From contig NC_063017.1 in assembly GCF_020509005.1 (NCBI RefSeq), forward strand, positions 1,364,001-1,428,000: a stretch of 64,000 nt of DNA, written 5' to 3'. This document shows, in pieces, positions 44,865-58,400 of the stretch. The position numbers and the translations under genes were made by a program. The DNA comes from Fulvia fulva. Lineage: Eukaryota > Ascomycota > Dothideomycetes > Mycosphaerellales > Mycosphaerellaceae. Below the pieces are notes generated by a model, which saw nothing but the letters and a program-made list of their open reading frames with translations, was not told the origin of the DNA and did no database searches. Each line of letters opens with the position of its first letter. Positions within the stretch are counted from its first letter, which is position 1.

Positions 44865-47501
44865 TACTCTAAACCTCTACCTAATAACTAATACCTTACA
44901 GAATACGGCCCTTAAGATACTAGGTCTAGGTAGTAACTAACGGCCGCTAGTAGTTACTAGATCTAGTTTAAGGAAGAAGAAGAACCGGCTCTATAAGGGA
45001 GTAGGATTATAAACTATAACGAGGTTAAGGTTAAGGCCTACCTAATCTAGAGTAACAAATCTCGAGGCAAAGCTCTAGTAGGAATTATAAAGAACCCGAA
45101 TCCTCGAACTAGGTCTAGTATATAGGTATTAAGAATACGAGCCGAGGCCGCTAAAGCTATACGATAAGAACTCGAAGAGGAGATCCGGTAGGAAGACCTC
45201 GGTTAGTAGGAGGTAGAGATAATTAGAGACGCCGGTTCTAGGGCTAGTAGAAGCTAGTTAACGGTAGCGTTAGGGGAGACTCTTAGAAGAAGGGCACCTA
45301 AGCCTCGAGCTAAGTTAAGGCCTACGCCTTCGGAATAGCCGGTAGGGCCTATTAATACCCTATTCGTATAGCGTAAACGGCTATAGAATATAAAGACGAT
45401 AAGGATTAACAACTACGTCCGACAGTACGGTACTAGAGATAGGCCCGTTATTTAGGAGGAGAGAGTGACCTATTAGATTGATTAAATCCTTACGACTACG
45501 TTTCTAAACGTTAATACCCGGGACTAGTTTCGGTATAGTCGCTAGTTTAAGACTACCTTGTTTAGGAGAGTAGTAAATACTCCTAATCTATAGTCTAAGC
45601 TTACTACCGTCCGTAAGTTAGCTAGCTAAGAAGGGACTAAAGTCCGTACGAGTTATGTCGCTACCTATAAAAGACGAGAAAGAAGAGGCTAATAAAGAAG
45701 TCTTTCGGGATAATTATTAAGCTCGCTTTATAGGTGTGTTCTTAACGATATTATTTAGTAAGGATACTATCCCTACCGCCGAGTTGTACAAGAACATTGA
45801 AAAGATCGGTCTCTCTAGTATACTAGACGATTTTGTAATAGTACCTAGCCCTTAGGTAGTTACTGAGCTTAGGACTAGTAAAGGTTAGACTCGAGCCTTA
45901 CTTAACGAGGGATCTAAAGTCAACATTATTAGCCCGAGGATAGTATATAAGTTTGGCTTGCCTATCGTACCTAGCGCCTACCTATCCTTTCGAGGAGCGG
46001 GTAGAAGAGTAAAGTTTAAGGGGGTAATTTCAAAGCTTAATACTTAGGTATTTAGTATATACTACTAGATCGACATGTTTGTCTCCGCTAATCTAGATTC
46101 GCCTACGATCCTTAGCCGCCCTTAGTATAGGAAAGTACGACTAATAGGCCGTAACTATAACGATAGATTATAGGAGGGAATAATCGCTAGTAGGAAAGGT
46201 AAAAGTATAATGTTCACGGCTATTATAGGTACTAACAAGTACAAAACTCTTTAAGAACTTCTATAGTCCTCGAAAAATACGAACGCGGGTTAATTCACGG
46301 TAGTCAACCCGCTATAAGTATTAGAAGTCCGGTTTTAAAACAAGTCCGCTTTTCGAGTCTAGTCGGGGAGACCTTAGTAAATATATTAGGGGCGGAGTGT
46401 TCTAATAATACGGCGTATCGACATCGATAAAAAGGTATAACGAAGCTAAAACCTAAGCCTATAGACACGACTGTCTTCGACTACTTTAAGAACTACCGCG
46501 GCCCCGTATTATAATAAAGAGAAAATGTCCTTGACCTTAGCCCGTATTCGAAGAAATTGCTAGAACTACTTAGGAACCGCTAATACTTAAGCACTAAGGT
46601 GACTACTAACGCTCTAGGAGAGTAGGTCATTACAAATGTATACTCCGTATAGGGCGACTAGTGTACGGAGATCCTAAAATAGGGCTAGATTAATAGGTAG
46701 GCTTAGAAACGAGACGTAGGGTTATATAGACCCGGTATTAGGATACCGTATATATTTACTATATATAAGCGTAAACCTAACAAGAAAAGACCTATTAATA
46801 CGAGCGTTTACGAGAGGCCTTAGTCGAAAGTAGATAGTGATATAGATTAGAAGCGGAAGGCCCTTTACTAGGAATCTCTAATACTAGTAGAGCAAGGCCC
46901 GTTCGATAGGAGGTATCTTATTAAAAAGTTCTCTAGTATTAAGCGCGGCTCGATGATTATACCTAAAAGGCTCGCTAGTATTAAGGTTAGTATCGCTCTC
47001 TCGGCTAAGGAAAGACAGATGTTTAATAAAATACTCTTTAACCGAGAAGTTGTCCTAGCGTAGGACTTTAGCTGTATACGGTAGATTAGATATAATATTA
47101 TGCCTCCTTAGAAGATTATAATAATTACGTACAAACCGTAGTAGGCGCGGAATATTCGGTTATACCTAAGCTTACGAGCGATTATAGAATAGATAATCCG
47201 CGCTCGAATTAAGAACAGAATTCTTAAGTATAGTCAAGGTGCTTATACGAATGCTTAGTTCTTAGTAGCGAAGAAGGTCGAGCTTAATAGCGAAGCTATA
47301 CTATATAGGTTAATTAACTCCGCTATACTCTTAAACGAGGTAACGATAAGGGATACGAACATTCCCCTAGATATGGACGGGTTCTTAGAAGACTTTACTA
47401 GGTATAGAGTGGCCTCTTTAGTAGACTTGTTTTCGGGGTACGACTAGATCACGCTTAACGAAAGCAGCCGAGATTTAACGGCCTTTATAACGCCTCTTAG
47501 G
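44865..47501 (+). pseudogene. pol: Gypsy-1 gag end, protease and RT N-terminus (right copy)
   Basis: Reading through TAG, the frame shows an Arg/Glu-rich linker (about 45000-45350), then a retropepsin region at about 45900-45965 (NEGSKVNIIS...VYKFGL, typical of fungal gypsy proteases). The RT start is at about 47050-47500: RNRILKYSQGAYTNAQFLVAKK and VDLFSGYDQITLNE. LINE-1 D then splits the RT. Near-identical, inverted, to 7179-9817. Confidence 0.77.
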
Positions 47502-47690
47502 CTTATACGATATATAGATAGATAGATTTGTCATTCCCCTGTTCTAGGACCCTATCCGGCCTATGCAGGTATATATCTATTGTTATGTACAAAGGGAAAC
47601 CCGAATAGGTGAAAACCCTTCCCGCCCCCGACTACTCCTTGTCTAGATTAGCTTTCCCTCTGAACGTACGTAGTCCATGTCACTACCCCG

Positions 47691-50600
47691 TTAGCCCCCG
47701 CTCCTAGCCGGTCTCGTCGCGCTGCGTCGTGTCCTCTCTTCCTGCACTGCTCCTACTAGGCGGTACTGTTCTAGCCAGCCCTTCTCTAGTATCCAGTTCG
47801 TAATGCGCCGTAGGTCTTCAGCGTTGTTAAGAAGTGCCCCAATCGTCCGGTTCCTCGCCTTCGCCATCCACTCCCCCCTTCCTAGCGACCACCTCGGACA
47901 GACGAGGAGTGCGTGCCGTACGTTCTGGGAGCGATAGCCGCAGGGGCAGCTAGTATTCGTGTATCCTGGAACCTTCCTCCATGATAGGTACCCCTAGAGG
48001 CCGATGTGTTCGCTTCGCAGTTGGGTTGCTATGCTACTCTGTGCCCTCGTAAGGCGGTAGTGGATGAGCTTCGGGGGGTGCTTGACCGCGGATTTTGTAG
48101 CTGACCATTCCTTAGGTTGTCCCGCTGGCTGAGGGCGTCCACTATGCCCTACAACCTGGTTGTTCCACCTCTCTTTCCATAGTTGCTCTACAAACGATTT
48201 CTCACCTTCCCATTGTGTTGCTAGCTGTTCGTCCCTTGCCCGGTAGTTCGGCTCGTTTCCGGGTCGAATGCCCTTGTGCGCTAGTACTGATTCGCGGGCC
48301 CTTGCGACTGCACTAGCGATGACCTTCTGTACTGGGTACTGTGCCGACTTGCCTAAGTAGGAGGTCCGTAGTCCCTGGATGTATAGGTCGATCGGCGGTA
48401 TAGCGGTCTCGTGCTTAAGCATCCTCGTTGGTGTCGACTTATATGCCCCGGTGACCTTCCTTAGGCATTGGTTTTGGATCTTCGCTAGCGGCGCGACGAG
48501 TCCCTTCGATGGGCAGGCCCTCTCGCCTAAGGACCACACTTGGCTGCTATAGGTAAGGACTGGCCGTACAATAGCCGTATATAGAAGTCGTGACTACCGG
48601 AAGTCCGCCCCCTATGTGGACGCAGTGAGCCTCTGGCATGATGCCATATTCTGTTCAGCTTTCCGTAATATTGCCTATACGTGCTTCCTCCACCGTAGCG
48701 CCGGGTCCACCTATAGTCCGAGGATCCTGAGCTGATTTGCCGGGTTAGTCGTGTGCCCCTGTATCTGGATAGAAGCTTGCATATTGTGGAACCGTGGCCG
48801 GCGCGTAAAGTGTATCAGATTGTACTTTTCTGGGGCAAACCGAGCCCCGTGCCTCCTAGCCCAGTCCTCGCAGATCTTGTGCTTCTCTTCTAGTAGCCTA
48901 TAGTTCTCCTCAGTCGAGGAAGACCACGCTAGGATGTTTGTGTCGTCTACGAAGCCGCTCGCAGCGGTGTTCTAGGATTCTAGGGCTGGGAGCAGCGTCG
49001 CCATAAAGAAGAGGAACAGAATAGGTGCTAGCGTTGAGCCTTGCGGGATTCCAGTGTGGACTGCTTGAAATGGGCTTCTGTACTGGCCGACCAGGATCGA
49101 CGTACTGCGGTTTTGGAGGTAGGACCGTACGAAGTTGACAAGCCACTCAGGGAGTCCTTTCGACCTTAGGATGTAGAGAAGCCGCGGGTGTGACACGTAG
49201 TCGAAGGCTCCCGATATGTCTAGGCTAAGTAAGGAAGCCACCTTGTCCCTATTCTTATACCAGATGGCCTTTACCTGAGAGGTGATAAGTTCCATCGCGG
49301 ATAGCGTCGATCGCTATAGGCGCGCACCCATCTGGGTGTCCGGGAGTAGGGAGTGTTCCTCTGCCGCCTCGGAGAGTCTCGTTGCAACCAGCTTCTCAAG
49401 CGCCTTCCCAAGAGTGTTAAGGAGCGCAATTGGGCGGTACGACTTCACCTGCGTATAGTCTTCCTTCTGCGGCTTGCGTAGGACCACTGTCGTCGATTGT
49501 TTAATAGCTATCGGGTGGTATCCGGTCTGTAGGCAGGCGTTGAAGATCGCTACAACTGCTAGGGCTAGTTGATCTCTACACTTCTTTAGTAGCTCGTTTG
49601 GGATCCCATCCAGCCCCGGGGCTTTCTTCGCCGGCAACTTCCTCAGCACAGCGGTAACTTCTCCCTCGGACACCTCCTGTTGGACCGCGATGCTAGGGGC
49701 TAGGGGAGTAGAGCTGTTTATGTCGCTTAGATCAGCCTCGACTGGGGGTGGGAAGAACTTGCTAGCCAGTAGACGCGCCTTGGCCTCGGGGTCGCTAACC
49801 GGGCCACTAGGCGATTGTAGCGCTGGGATAGAGAAGGAGGGGCCCTGTGTAGGGTCCTGTCGGGCCCATTTCGCTAGCTTCCACATCCTCTCTGGCTTGC
49901 CGGCGATTTCTTCCACTGTGGCCCTCCAGCCGACTGCTTTCTCCCTCCGTATTATGGCTTTCTTCTGTTGGCATGCCTCCCTGTATACGTTCCAGGCCTC
50001 CTCGCTATGGCTGCTCGTCCACACCCGGCGGGCTCTCCTTGCTTCTCTTACTACCGCAGTGCACTCCGGCGTCCAGTATGGTTTGGACCATGTCGTTGGT
50101 TGGGCAAGCGGAACGTGGAGTGAGGTCGCTTTTCTTATTTCGTCTGTCAACCCCTGGACTGCTTCGTCTATCTCGTCTTTACTGTTGTATTGCTGCTGCG
50201 CGATCTGGACTAGCCTCTTGGAGTCATCGAGGTACGCCTGGATGTTGGCCCAGTGGGCCTTTCCCCAGTTTGGCTTAGGGGTTCTCGCTGGTGTGCGTTG
50301 TATCTGTGTCGCAATAGAGGTCCTGACTGGCATGTGGTCTGACGACGCCTCGAGTTCATGTTCGATCCCACAGTAGGTTACCGTGTGGTAGTGGCTATCT
50401 GAGATCCAGGAGAGGTCGATCGTGCCTTGGAGTCCCCCTCTCTTCCAGGTGCCCAGGTCCTTCGGGGTATTGAGGGCAATTGCGTTGCTCGCCATCAAGT
50501 CGAGTACTTCGTCGGCTATAGGGTGCGGCTGCATAAGGCTTTCCCAGGAAGGGTGGTGTATGTTGAAGTCTCCTACTACGATGTGGCACCCTTGTCTCTT

Positions 50601-51002
50601 GAGCGCACTGTCTAGGTGTCTGCAGACCCCTAGGTCGCGGCTAGACCTCGAGGCTGGCGGTTGCATGTATAGGTTGTGTATCCAGGTGCTACCCACGTGG
50701 AGGGAGGTAATATCGCCCCCGCCTTCTTTGTCTGCGTAGTACACTACCTCCCAGTCGGATTCTAGTATGTCCTTGCTGACATAGAAGCACGTGCGGGGTC
50801 TGCCGTCGCCTCGTAGGCATGTCGTGTAGCCTGGTGACTTGCAGGTCGTTGGTCTCTTATGGTGCGGGTTAATCCATAGCTCCTGGATTGCAAGGACGTG
50901 GTGGACGCGCGGGTCCGCCTCGTGTAGGAAATGGTTCTGGACTATATCCTTGCTATAGTTGACGTTATACTAGATGATGCTAAGCGTGTCGAGGCTAGTC
51001 AT
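47691..51002 (-). pseudogene. LINE-1 D ORF2, endonuclease-reverse transcriptase
   Basis: The least damaged ORF2 of the LINE-1 family. It is interrupted at codon 11 by the TAG at 50970-50972, then open for over 500 codons down to the TAG at 49314-49316, which lies in the ARPQRST motif of the RT. The open part holds the whole endonuclease (GDFNIHHPSWES, SSDHMP), with QEPW changed to QELW, and the RT start (YRPIALLNTLGK). Further stops are at 48972 and at 47994-47996. The palm FVDD box is intact near 48935. Confidence 0.9.
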
Positions 51003-52272
51003 CGGCATCGACAATCATTTCCTCTGTATCGTCCTGTGTCCTACTGCCCTGTGCGTCCTGGTCTACGCCTATCGGCTGTGTACTAAAGGGGAGCCGGGCC
51101 TGGTTAGATTCCCTCGCCGCAGCTAGCAGAGCACGTGGCCTCCCGTACGCCCTAGGCTGCGCATCCTTCACATCGTTCTCGGCCCTAGGGCGCTTGTGCC
51201 CGACCGCCGCTAGTTGGTTCCGGTGTGGGCTAGCCTCACGGTCGCCGTAGAATCTTGGGGCGACGGTTCTGTTTATGATTGCCTTGTTTTTCGCTAGTTT
51301 CCGCTGTGGGCATTCCGCACTATACGATGGGTGGTGCCCCGGACAGTTCGCGCACCGTCTCGTAGTCGATGTACAGTCCCTAGACATATAGTCTCCTGCA
51401 CAGTTCGAGCAGGCCTGCTTGTTTGTGCACGTGTAGGTTTGGTGTCCATACTGTTAGCATTTGAAGCATTGGAGGACACGAAAGGATGAGGAGTGCTTTT
51501 CTACTGTCTTGAGGCTGTATTGCTAGACCAGGCCTTGTTCTATCGCTAGATCCGCCGCTTTCGCGTCTTGTAGCCATACTATTAGCGCCGAGGCCTTCTT
51601 GCCTTCTGGCCATTTCCGATAGAGCCAAGTCGCCTTCTGGATTGGAGAGTTAAGAGTGACCGGGTTGTCCTCTTAGAGAGCGCGTAGGTGACCCTGGTTA
51701 GTTGGGTCAAACTCCTTAGGCATGTCGTGGACTAGGATCGTGAATTGTTTCGTTGAGACCTTCGCTGATGCCGCAACCTTAGATGCCCACTGTGGCTGTG
51801 CCTCTAGGTGCCTCCTAGCAGTAGCAGAGCTAGTATAGATCTATAGAGTGCCGTTGGACTGTTGGTTCACTGCGACCACCCCTGGTTGGTTGATTCGTTA
51901 GGCGAGCTCCTTGTTCGATAGCTTCGCAACTTCGGCCTGGTCTTCCTTTGCTGCAATGCGGATCGTAACTGCATCGTGCGTTGGGCGGGGGCCTGGTATC
52001 GATGCCGCGACCGATGCCCAGCTATAGGGGTGTTGATTCCGGGTGGCCTTGCTAATCGCCTGGGACGTCGTCCTCATTTCTTGTTGCCCTCGGTAATACG
52101 ACAGTACAAGCGCCGTGCGTAGCTGAGTGATCATTACCTATAGAGACCGGTAAGGGAGCTGATCGTTAGTTTCTATGCTTTTTACGTCCTCTATAAGTTG
52201 CTGCTAGTTGTCTTAGGGGGGCTTCGCCTGTAGGGCCGTAGGCGCCGTTAGTGCCGTAGCCTGGGCTGCCAT
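50995..52272 (-). pseudogene. LINE-1 D ORF1
   Basis: The 425-codon ORF1 frame retains CAG or TGG at several sites where A and B have TAG, but has private stops, for instance at about 51898 (GCCTAA for GCCCAA). Zinc knuckles lie around 51300-51480. The stop overlaps ORF2 in ATGACTAG. Confidence 0.85.
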
Positions 52273-52501
52273 TGCCTAGGAGTTGCCTAATGTAGCTAGG
52301 CACCTCCGCGGCGTTTGGAGCTGAAGAAACAGGGTGAAGAGAGCTTCAAGCTGTCCAGATTGAATGAGGTAGAACACCCTCAGTCCTAGGGGCAGTGGCC
52401 TGCTTTTTATATCGTTAGAATGGCCTTGATAAGAGCTTTCGAATGTGTCGTGTTTTGGCGCAGAGATCGATGATTCCCTAGATCCGTCTTATACGATATA
52501 T

Positions 52502-55125
52502 AACGTTACTATAGAGTACGACGAACTTAGTTACTTAGTTCGTACGGGTAGTAACTAAGGTGTTAATAGACTATATTTCTTACCAAGCAAAACTATTTCT
52601 TAACGATATCGGCGTAAAAGGTCCTACTAAGGATTATAGTAACGCTAAGGTAGAGCCTAGCCTTTAACGATAGGTCGTAGAATATATTATATTTCTTAAT
52701 GTTCTTCTTACGGACTAAGAGAGGGCCGGAGCGGTAGTCGTAGAGGAGAAGTCGTAGTGGCTATATAAGACCCTAAAGATCGTAGGCTATATTACTAGCA
52801 CGAGCGGCCGCTATCTAGATCCTAGGGTAGTAGCTAAGATCGTAAACTAGCTAACGCTAAAGTACGTAAAGGACCTTCGAGTTTATATTAAGATCTATAT
52901 TTACTTCCGGATTTAGATCCCCTAGTTCGTAATTGTCGCTCGGCTAATATATAAGCTTTTAAGGAAGGACGTCGAGTTTGTCTAGACTAAGAATAAGTAG
53001 TTCTCGAAAGAGAACCTAGTAAGATTCTTAGTAATAGTACTAGCGTTAGTAACTATCTCCTACGCCCTAGGAGCTAGTAGGATCTTTGTTTCTATTAACG
53101 TAAGTAATATTAGGTAGGGTTATATAATATCGTAGGAATCACTAGATAATACTCGACGAAGACACCTAGTAAGGTATAAGAGCGGTACCTAGAACGTAAA
53201 CGAGGCTAAGTACGACGTAGGAAAGCGGGAGTGCCTCGGAGTACTAAAGGGCCTTAAGAAGGTATAGCGCTACCTCGTAGGAGTAGACTTCATCCTCGAA
53301 GTTAATACTAAAACGCTAGTATAGTAGTTAAATCGGCTAGTATCCGACATTCTAAACTCTATAATAGTAAGGTAGGTTACTTAGATCCGGCTATTTACCT
53401 TTGAAGTAAGGCATATCGATAGGAAGAAGCACTCCGGACCGGATGTACTGTCTCGTAAACTACCTATAGCCGAGGAGCTTACGGAAACTAACGATAATAT
53501 TAATAAGATAATTAACGACAAATTCTTCCGTTCCACCGAGCTAGTTAACACTTTCCCCGTTATTCTAGAGCTTAAACAACTCCTCGAACCCTAGTATAGT
53601 AACAACTCTGAGCTTATAGCTTATATTCTAGTATATCGAATACGACCGGAAGGGGTCACCCGGGCTAAGTATCGAAACCTCGTTAAGAAGAGTCCTCGGT
53701 ACTACTTAAGAGACAAGCTCTTGTTTTATTAGCGGCGAAGGGGTATACCGATATAGCTAGTAGTAGACAATAATACTACTTAGAAAAAGATCGTAATGTA
53801 CTGTTATAAAAAGTATAGTCACTAGAGTATAGAGCTAGTATATAATCTTGTTACTAGCCGGTATTACTAGGAGGGCTACTTCTCCGACATATCGAATTAG
53901 GTAAGGACTGATACTCCTTATAACTTTCGCGAAGGTAACTAGAGAGTAGGAGAAATATACTTATCGACTTAGTAGGTTATAGGAGAGAGGTAGTACTACG
54001 ATCCCGTCTACGTATATAGAAACGGGTACTTACTTATTTCCCGAGAAGCTCTAAGTAGGTAGATTAAGGCGAGGGTCGTACGGAAGCCTCTAAATTTACG
54101 GGCGATTACTAAGTTCTTTTACGAGATAGTATTTAGCCGGTATAGATACTACTATAAAATTGTGCTTAATAACGCTAGTATTAACGAAGGGGAGGTAGAG
54201 AGGATACTTATTAGTATAGGTATTAAGTATATCCGGATCTTACCCTACTACCCGTAGTTAAATATAACTATAGAAGTAGGATATCGACCTATTCTAGCTA
54301 TATTAGCTAAGCTTACTAAGAACACCTATAAGTCCTAGGAACAATAGATTACTACGGTGCTTTAGGCGAACAGAACTACGGTATCTAGAATCACGGGCAT
54401 AACGCCGGCGGAGGTTCTATATAGCTATCGTACTATTCTCCCGATCGAGGTAGAATACCCGATATAGGCGAACTATAAATAGGGATCTATCAGATTAACG
54501 GAGGAGCTATTAGCTACTCGGGCGCGTTAATTATAGGTGCGGGACATAAGTATTTAGGAGTTATAGTTACGGAGAGTAAGGCTTCGTACCCTAAGTAAGT
54601 AATACTTCGATACTAAACGTAGTATTAACTTCTAGGGACTCTAGGTCGGGGATCTTATAGTCAAGTTCGACAAGCCGTATAAGGATGACCTATCTAGAAA
54701 GATTAGTTACCGCTAGCTTAGGCCGTATCGTATAGCTAAGGTGTACTCGCGGTTTAGTATATACGTCCTCGAAGAGCTTAATAGTACGAGGTTAAAGGGT
54801 ATATAAGCCCGAGAGAACCTAAAGCTAATCCTATAGTTAAGACCGGACCCGGAGCTTAATCTTCCTAAAGCTAAAGACATTATAGCGCTAGAGAATAGGG
54901 TTGATATCGCGAATGTCGAAAAAGACGATCTTCCGAACAAGAATAGACCTACTACGTCCGAATCTAACGACGAAGAGGATGACGATATACTTCTAATAGC
55001 TATTAATAGAGCTACTACACTTCCGGAACTAGAATCTAAGCCGACGAGACTATAGGTGCGGCCTTATAACCTTACTATAGAGGAGATAGCCAGATTCACT
55101 AGGATTTAGGTCAAAGGAGGGATAG
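52502..55125 (+). pseudogene. pol: Gypsy-1 RT end, RNase H, integrase (right copy)
   Basis: Continues the RT after LINE-1 D (LFLNDIGVKGP, where fungal elements have FLDDIGVKGP), then RNase H around 53140-53460 (RECLGVLKGLKK and FTFEVRHIDRKKHSGPDVLSR). The integrase comes next, around 53620-54560, with a zinc-binding N-terminus whose Cys codons are mutated, and ITGITPAEVLYSYRTILPIE near its end. A C-terminal extension with an acidic tract (SNDEEDDDI, about 54960) follows. Positions 52502-54679 equal the left copy inverted. Confidence 0.78.
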
Positions 55126-55130
55126 GACTT
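55126..55130. repeat. Copia-A target site duplication
   Basis: gactt here and at 60670-60674, immediately outside the LTRs. Confidence 0.93.
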
Positions 55131-55365
55131 TGTTAAACAGGTACGAGTTGCGTAGCAGTGGAAGACGGCGGATCACACCAAAGACGAAGAAGGACCCAAT
55201 GGGATAGCGTGTATCTACATACAGTATCGCCGGTGTTGGTGTAGGTAGATGCTAGGTGTCCGGATGTTTGCCAGCCTATAGGGGCTGGCAAACCCTAGTC
55301 ACGTGATCTATCACATGACACACCCACACCTACATGCTTGTCCTGCGGCCTGTATGTTCTCAACA
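55131..55365 (-). repeat. Copia-A 3' LTR
   Basis: 235 bp. It differs from the 5' LTR only at 55153 (T, versus C at 60457), a CpA to TpA change. A hairpin lies at 55265-55292 (gtttgccagcc/ggctggcaaac) beside a CACGTGA/TCACATG pair. Confidence 0.95.
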
Positions 55366-55385
55366 CTCCCACTCAGGCCACATGG
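55366..55385 (-). promoter_or_regulatory. Copia-A polypurine-like tract
   Basis: In the sense direction GGCCTGAGTGGGAG directly precedes the 3' LTR, the position where plus-strand DNA synthesis is primed. Only moderately purine-pure. Confidence 0.55.
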
Positions 55386-55400
55386 TCTCCTACAATCCCT

Positions 55401-58400
55401 TTACGCAAGCTGGAGCTGCCTTACAAAGTTTTGGAACTGCTGGCCATTGAGGGGCTTTGTTAACCCATCAGCAGCCATGTCCTTTGTATGGCAGTAGTCC
55501 ACTGCAATCTTCTTCTGCCACCAGAGATGTCTGACATAGTTATATGCAACATCAATATGCTTTGACCTTTCATGCACATGGGCATCTTTGACAAGTGTCA
55601 AAGCGGCTTGGTTGTCACCCATGAGCTTGACTGGCCTTAGCTCGTCAACAGTGCCCTTGCTTGCCCTTACACTCGGCTGGAAAGAGCTCTTTCCTACCAG
55701 TTCTGGGAACCCCATTTCCCTGAGGACAGCAGCAAGAAATTGTGACTGCTTTGCGGCTGCGTTCATAGCCATGAACTCAGCTTCCATTGTTGATGTTGCA
55801 ACAGACTTCTGCTTCCTACTCATCCAGGACACAGGTGATCCACAAAGGAACCACACGTATCCCAGAATTGAGACTCTATCCACTTTGTCCATAGCGTAGT
55901 CAGAGTCCGAGTATCCCTGGAGATTGCCCCCTCCCTTTCTATACATAAGACCTAGGTCTGGGTACGACCGCAGGTATCGGGAGAGCTTCTTCAAAGCCTT
56001 CATATGCTGCTGCGAGGGATCAGCAACAAATGAGCTAATTCTTCCAAGGGGGAATGCTAAGTCTGGCCTTGTCATTGTCATTGGCCACATCCAGGTACCA
56101 TTGTGGCTCTGGTAATCCTGTTTGTTGCACCTCTCATCCATAGGTGCCGTAGGCACTAAATGCTCGTAGCTCTCCATAGGTGAGTGGGTTGGCGTAGCCT
56201 TCTCTCTAGCCATGTTCATCTTGGCTAAGTTAGCGTGGACATAGTGTCCTTGATCAAGCTTCAAAGTGCCTTGGGACCTGTCTCTTGTAATCCTCATTCC
56301 AAGGATCTTCGTAGGTTCACCAAGATCTTTAATCTTAAACACTTTTCCAAGCTCAGCCTTAAACCACTGAACATCTGACAGCTTCGGAGCTGCAATGGGT
56401 ATGTCATCCACATGGGTAAGGACCATAAGGTCTCTATCCGTATGGATAAGTAGGCATGGATCTACCTGGGACTGGGTAAATCCAATCTTCTCTAGCTTCG
56501 CAACACAGAGCTTGTTCCAGTCTCTAGCTGCTTGCTTAAGCCCATAAAGACTTCGTAGGACCTTGAACACCATGTTTGGAGGTGCTTCAACTCCTGGGGG
56601 TGGGATCATATAGATGTCTTCAAGAAGGCTGCTTTGGGTAAAAGCATTATTCACATCCACTAGGTGCATCTCGAGATCTCTCTCACATACTACTGCCATG
56701 AATACTCGGAGAGTATCATGTCTAACAGTAGGTGCAAAGGTCTCTTCGAAGTCAACCCCATATTTCTGTGAAAACCCTCTTGCAACTAGTCTTGCCTTGA
56801 ACTTCTCAATGGCTCCACTAATCATTCTTTTCACATCAAAGACCCACCTAGAAGTAATTAGATTCGCACCCTTTGGCGGTACAACTGCTTCCCAGGTGTT
56901 GTTGCTTGCTAAGGCAATAAGTTCGTTCTCGATTGCCTCTCTCCACATATGTCCCCATTCGGGGTCTCCTACGGCTGCCTTATAGGACTTTGGGATTGGC
57001 ACTTCCTGCTGATAGGCTATGGCCTGCCCAACAGCAGCAAATGCATGTTCTTCCACGTCGTTCAGAATCTCCTCTACCCAGCTCATTGTAGGGTCTAGAT
57101 GGAACATCTGGGCGATAAGAGCCTTATGGTGTTTAGCCTCATGCTCTTCAGAGTTATCATCTCCGTCCCCCCTTGACCTCTTGTTGCCTGCAACCTGAGG
57201 TGGCGCTGGGTGTTCGGATGGGTCGAACTGAACGACATCTTCTTTTTCTTTCATTGGAGTACCCTGATCTCCAAACTTCTGGTATTCCCCAATGTCCTTT
57301 GGGGGAGGGGGAAGTTGCACAAACAGCGGTTGCTGTGGTGTTGATGACTTGGGTAGGTTCTGTATAGATCCACCGTTATCGGCCTTCGACAGTGTTGAAA
57401 CCGCCTCAATATTTTCTCCTGGCCTTCGTAACGGTGTCTCTGATAATCCCCTATCGGAAAATTTCGCCCCAAAGGGCTTCCTCCCAACAGGATTGCGCTG
57501 TGGCGCTCGACTCGGCTGGTTAGTGAAGGTGATACCAAGATCCATATCTCCCCCCTTCTCATTCTCAAACCAGTCGACGTGACTATGCGCTTTTATTGCT
57601 TTCATGTCGGGATCCCAGAACAGCCATTGTTTTGTGGTGTTTTCTGAGTAGCCCACAAACACGGCTTCTTTTCCTCGGTTCATCAACTTGTCTCTCCTCA
57701 AGCCTTGAGGTTGGGCTCTTGGGTCTACATAGACCACAGCTTTGCATCCCCAGACGCGGAAATGGTCGACTGACGGTACTTGGCCAGTAAAGGCTTCTTC
57801 TGGTGAAAGAGCAATACCATCAATGATCGGACCATTAGGCAGTCTGTTTCTGATCACAGTCTGTGCTTGCAAAGCTTCTGGCCAGAACTCAACTGGCATG
57901 CCAGAGTCTTCAAGCATAGCCCGGACTGTGTTCTCAGAGGCTTGAATTGACCTTTCCACAGGTCCATTTTGAAGAGAGTTGTAGGCATCAGTTGTGTCCA
58001 TCTGAGTGCCAAACTCCTTCTCCCACTCTTTTAGCAAGGCGAGAATTTCCTTTGCACCATCACTGCGGATCGCAGACAGAAAGCACCTTGACTGCCGTTC
58101 TGCCTGGACCTTCCAATCCCGTAGGGCTGCAGGAGCGTCGCTCCTGGCCTTCAAAGGGATTACCCACTTCTTCCTAGAGAAGTTGTCTACAATCTCAAGC
58201 CAATATTTGTATCCTAGCCTAGAGACTGCGCCCTGAAAAGGCCCACAGATGTCAATAGAGATGAGGGCCAGCCTCTCCCCTTTCCTCTCTGTGGCAGGTC
58301 CTTTGAACTTCCTCATGTTTGCAAGGGAGCAGACCTTGCAATTCTGGTGTTCAGAAGGAACAGGAATGGGATCTTTCTTGTCAGTGACTCTATGCAGGTT

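Larger units (their letters stand above)
47516..52487 (-). mobile_element. LINE-1 copy D, best preserved LINE-1
   Basis: 4972 bp, the same length as copy A, with the same 14-bp target duplication inverted (47502-47515 and 52488-52501), the same ten extra bases at the 5' end and the same AGAT tail. Position x in A corresponds to 54680 minus x here. It has fewer RIP changes than A or B over ORF1 and endonuclease. Confidence 0.95.

Noticed and set aside
49690..50376. A 228-codon plus-strand frame across LINE-1 D, repeated in shorter form in A and B.
   Set aside because: Antisense shadow of ORF2. Its conservation follows from the LINE copies being homologous.
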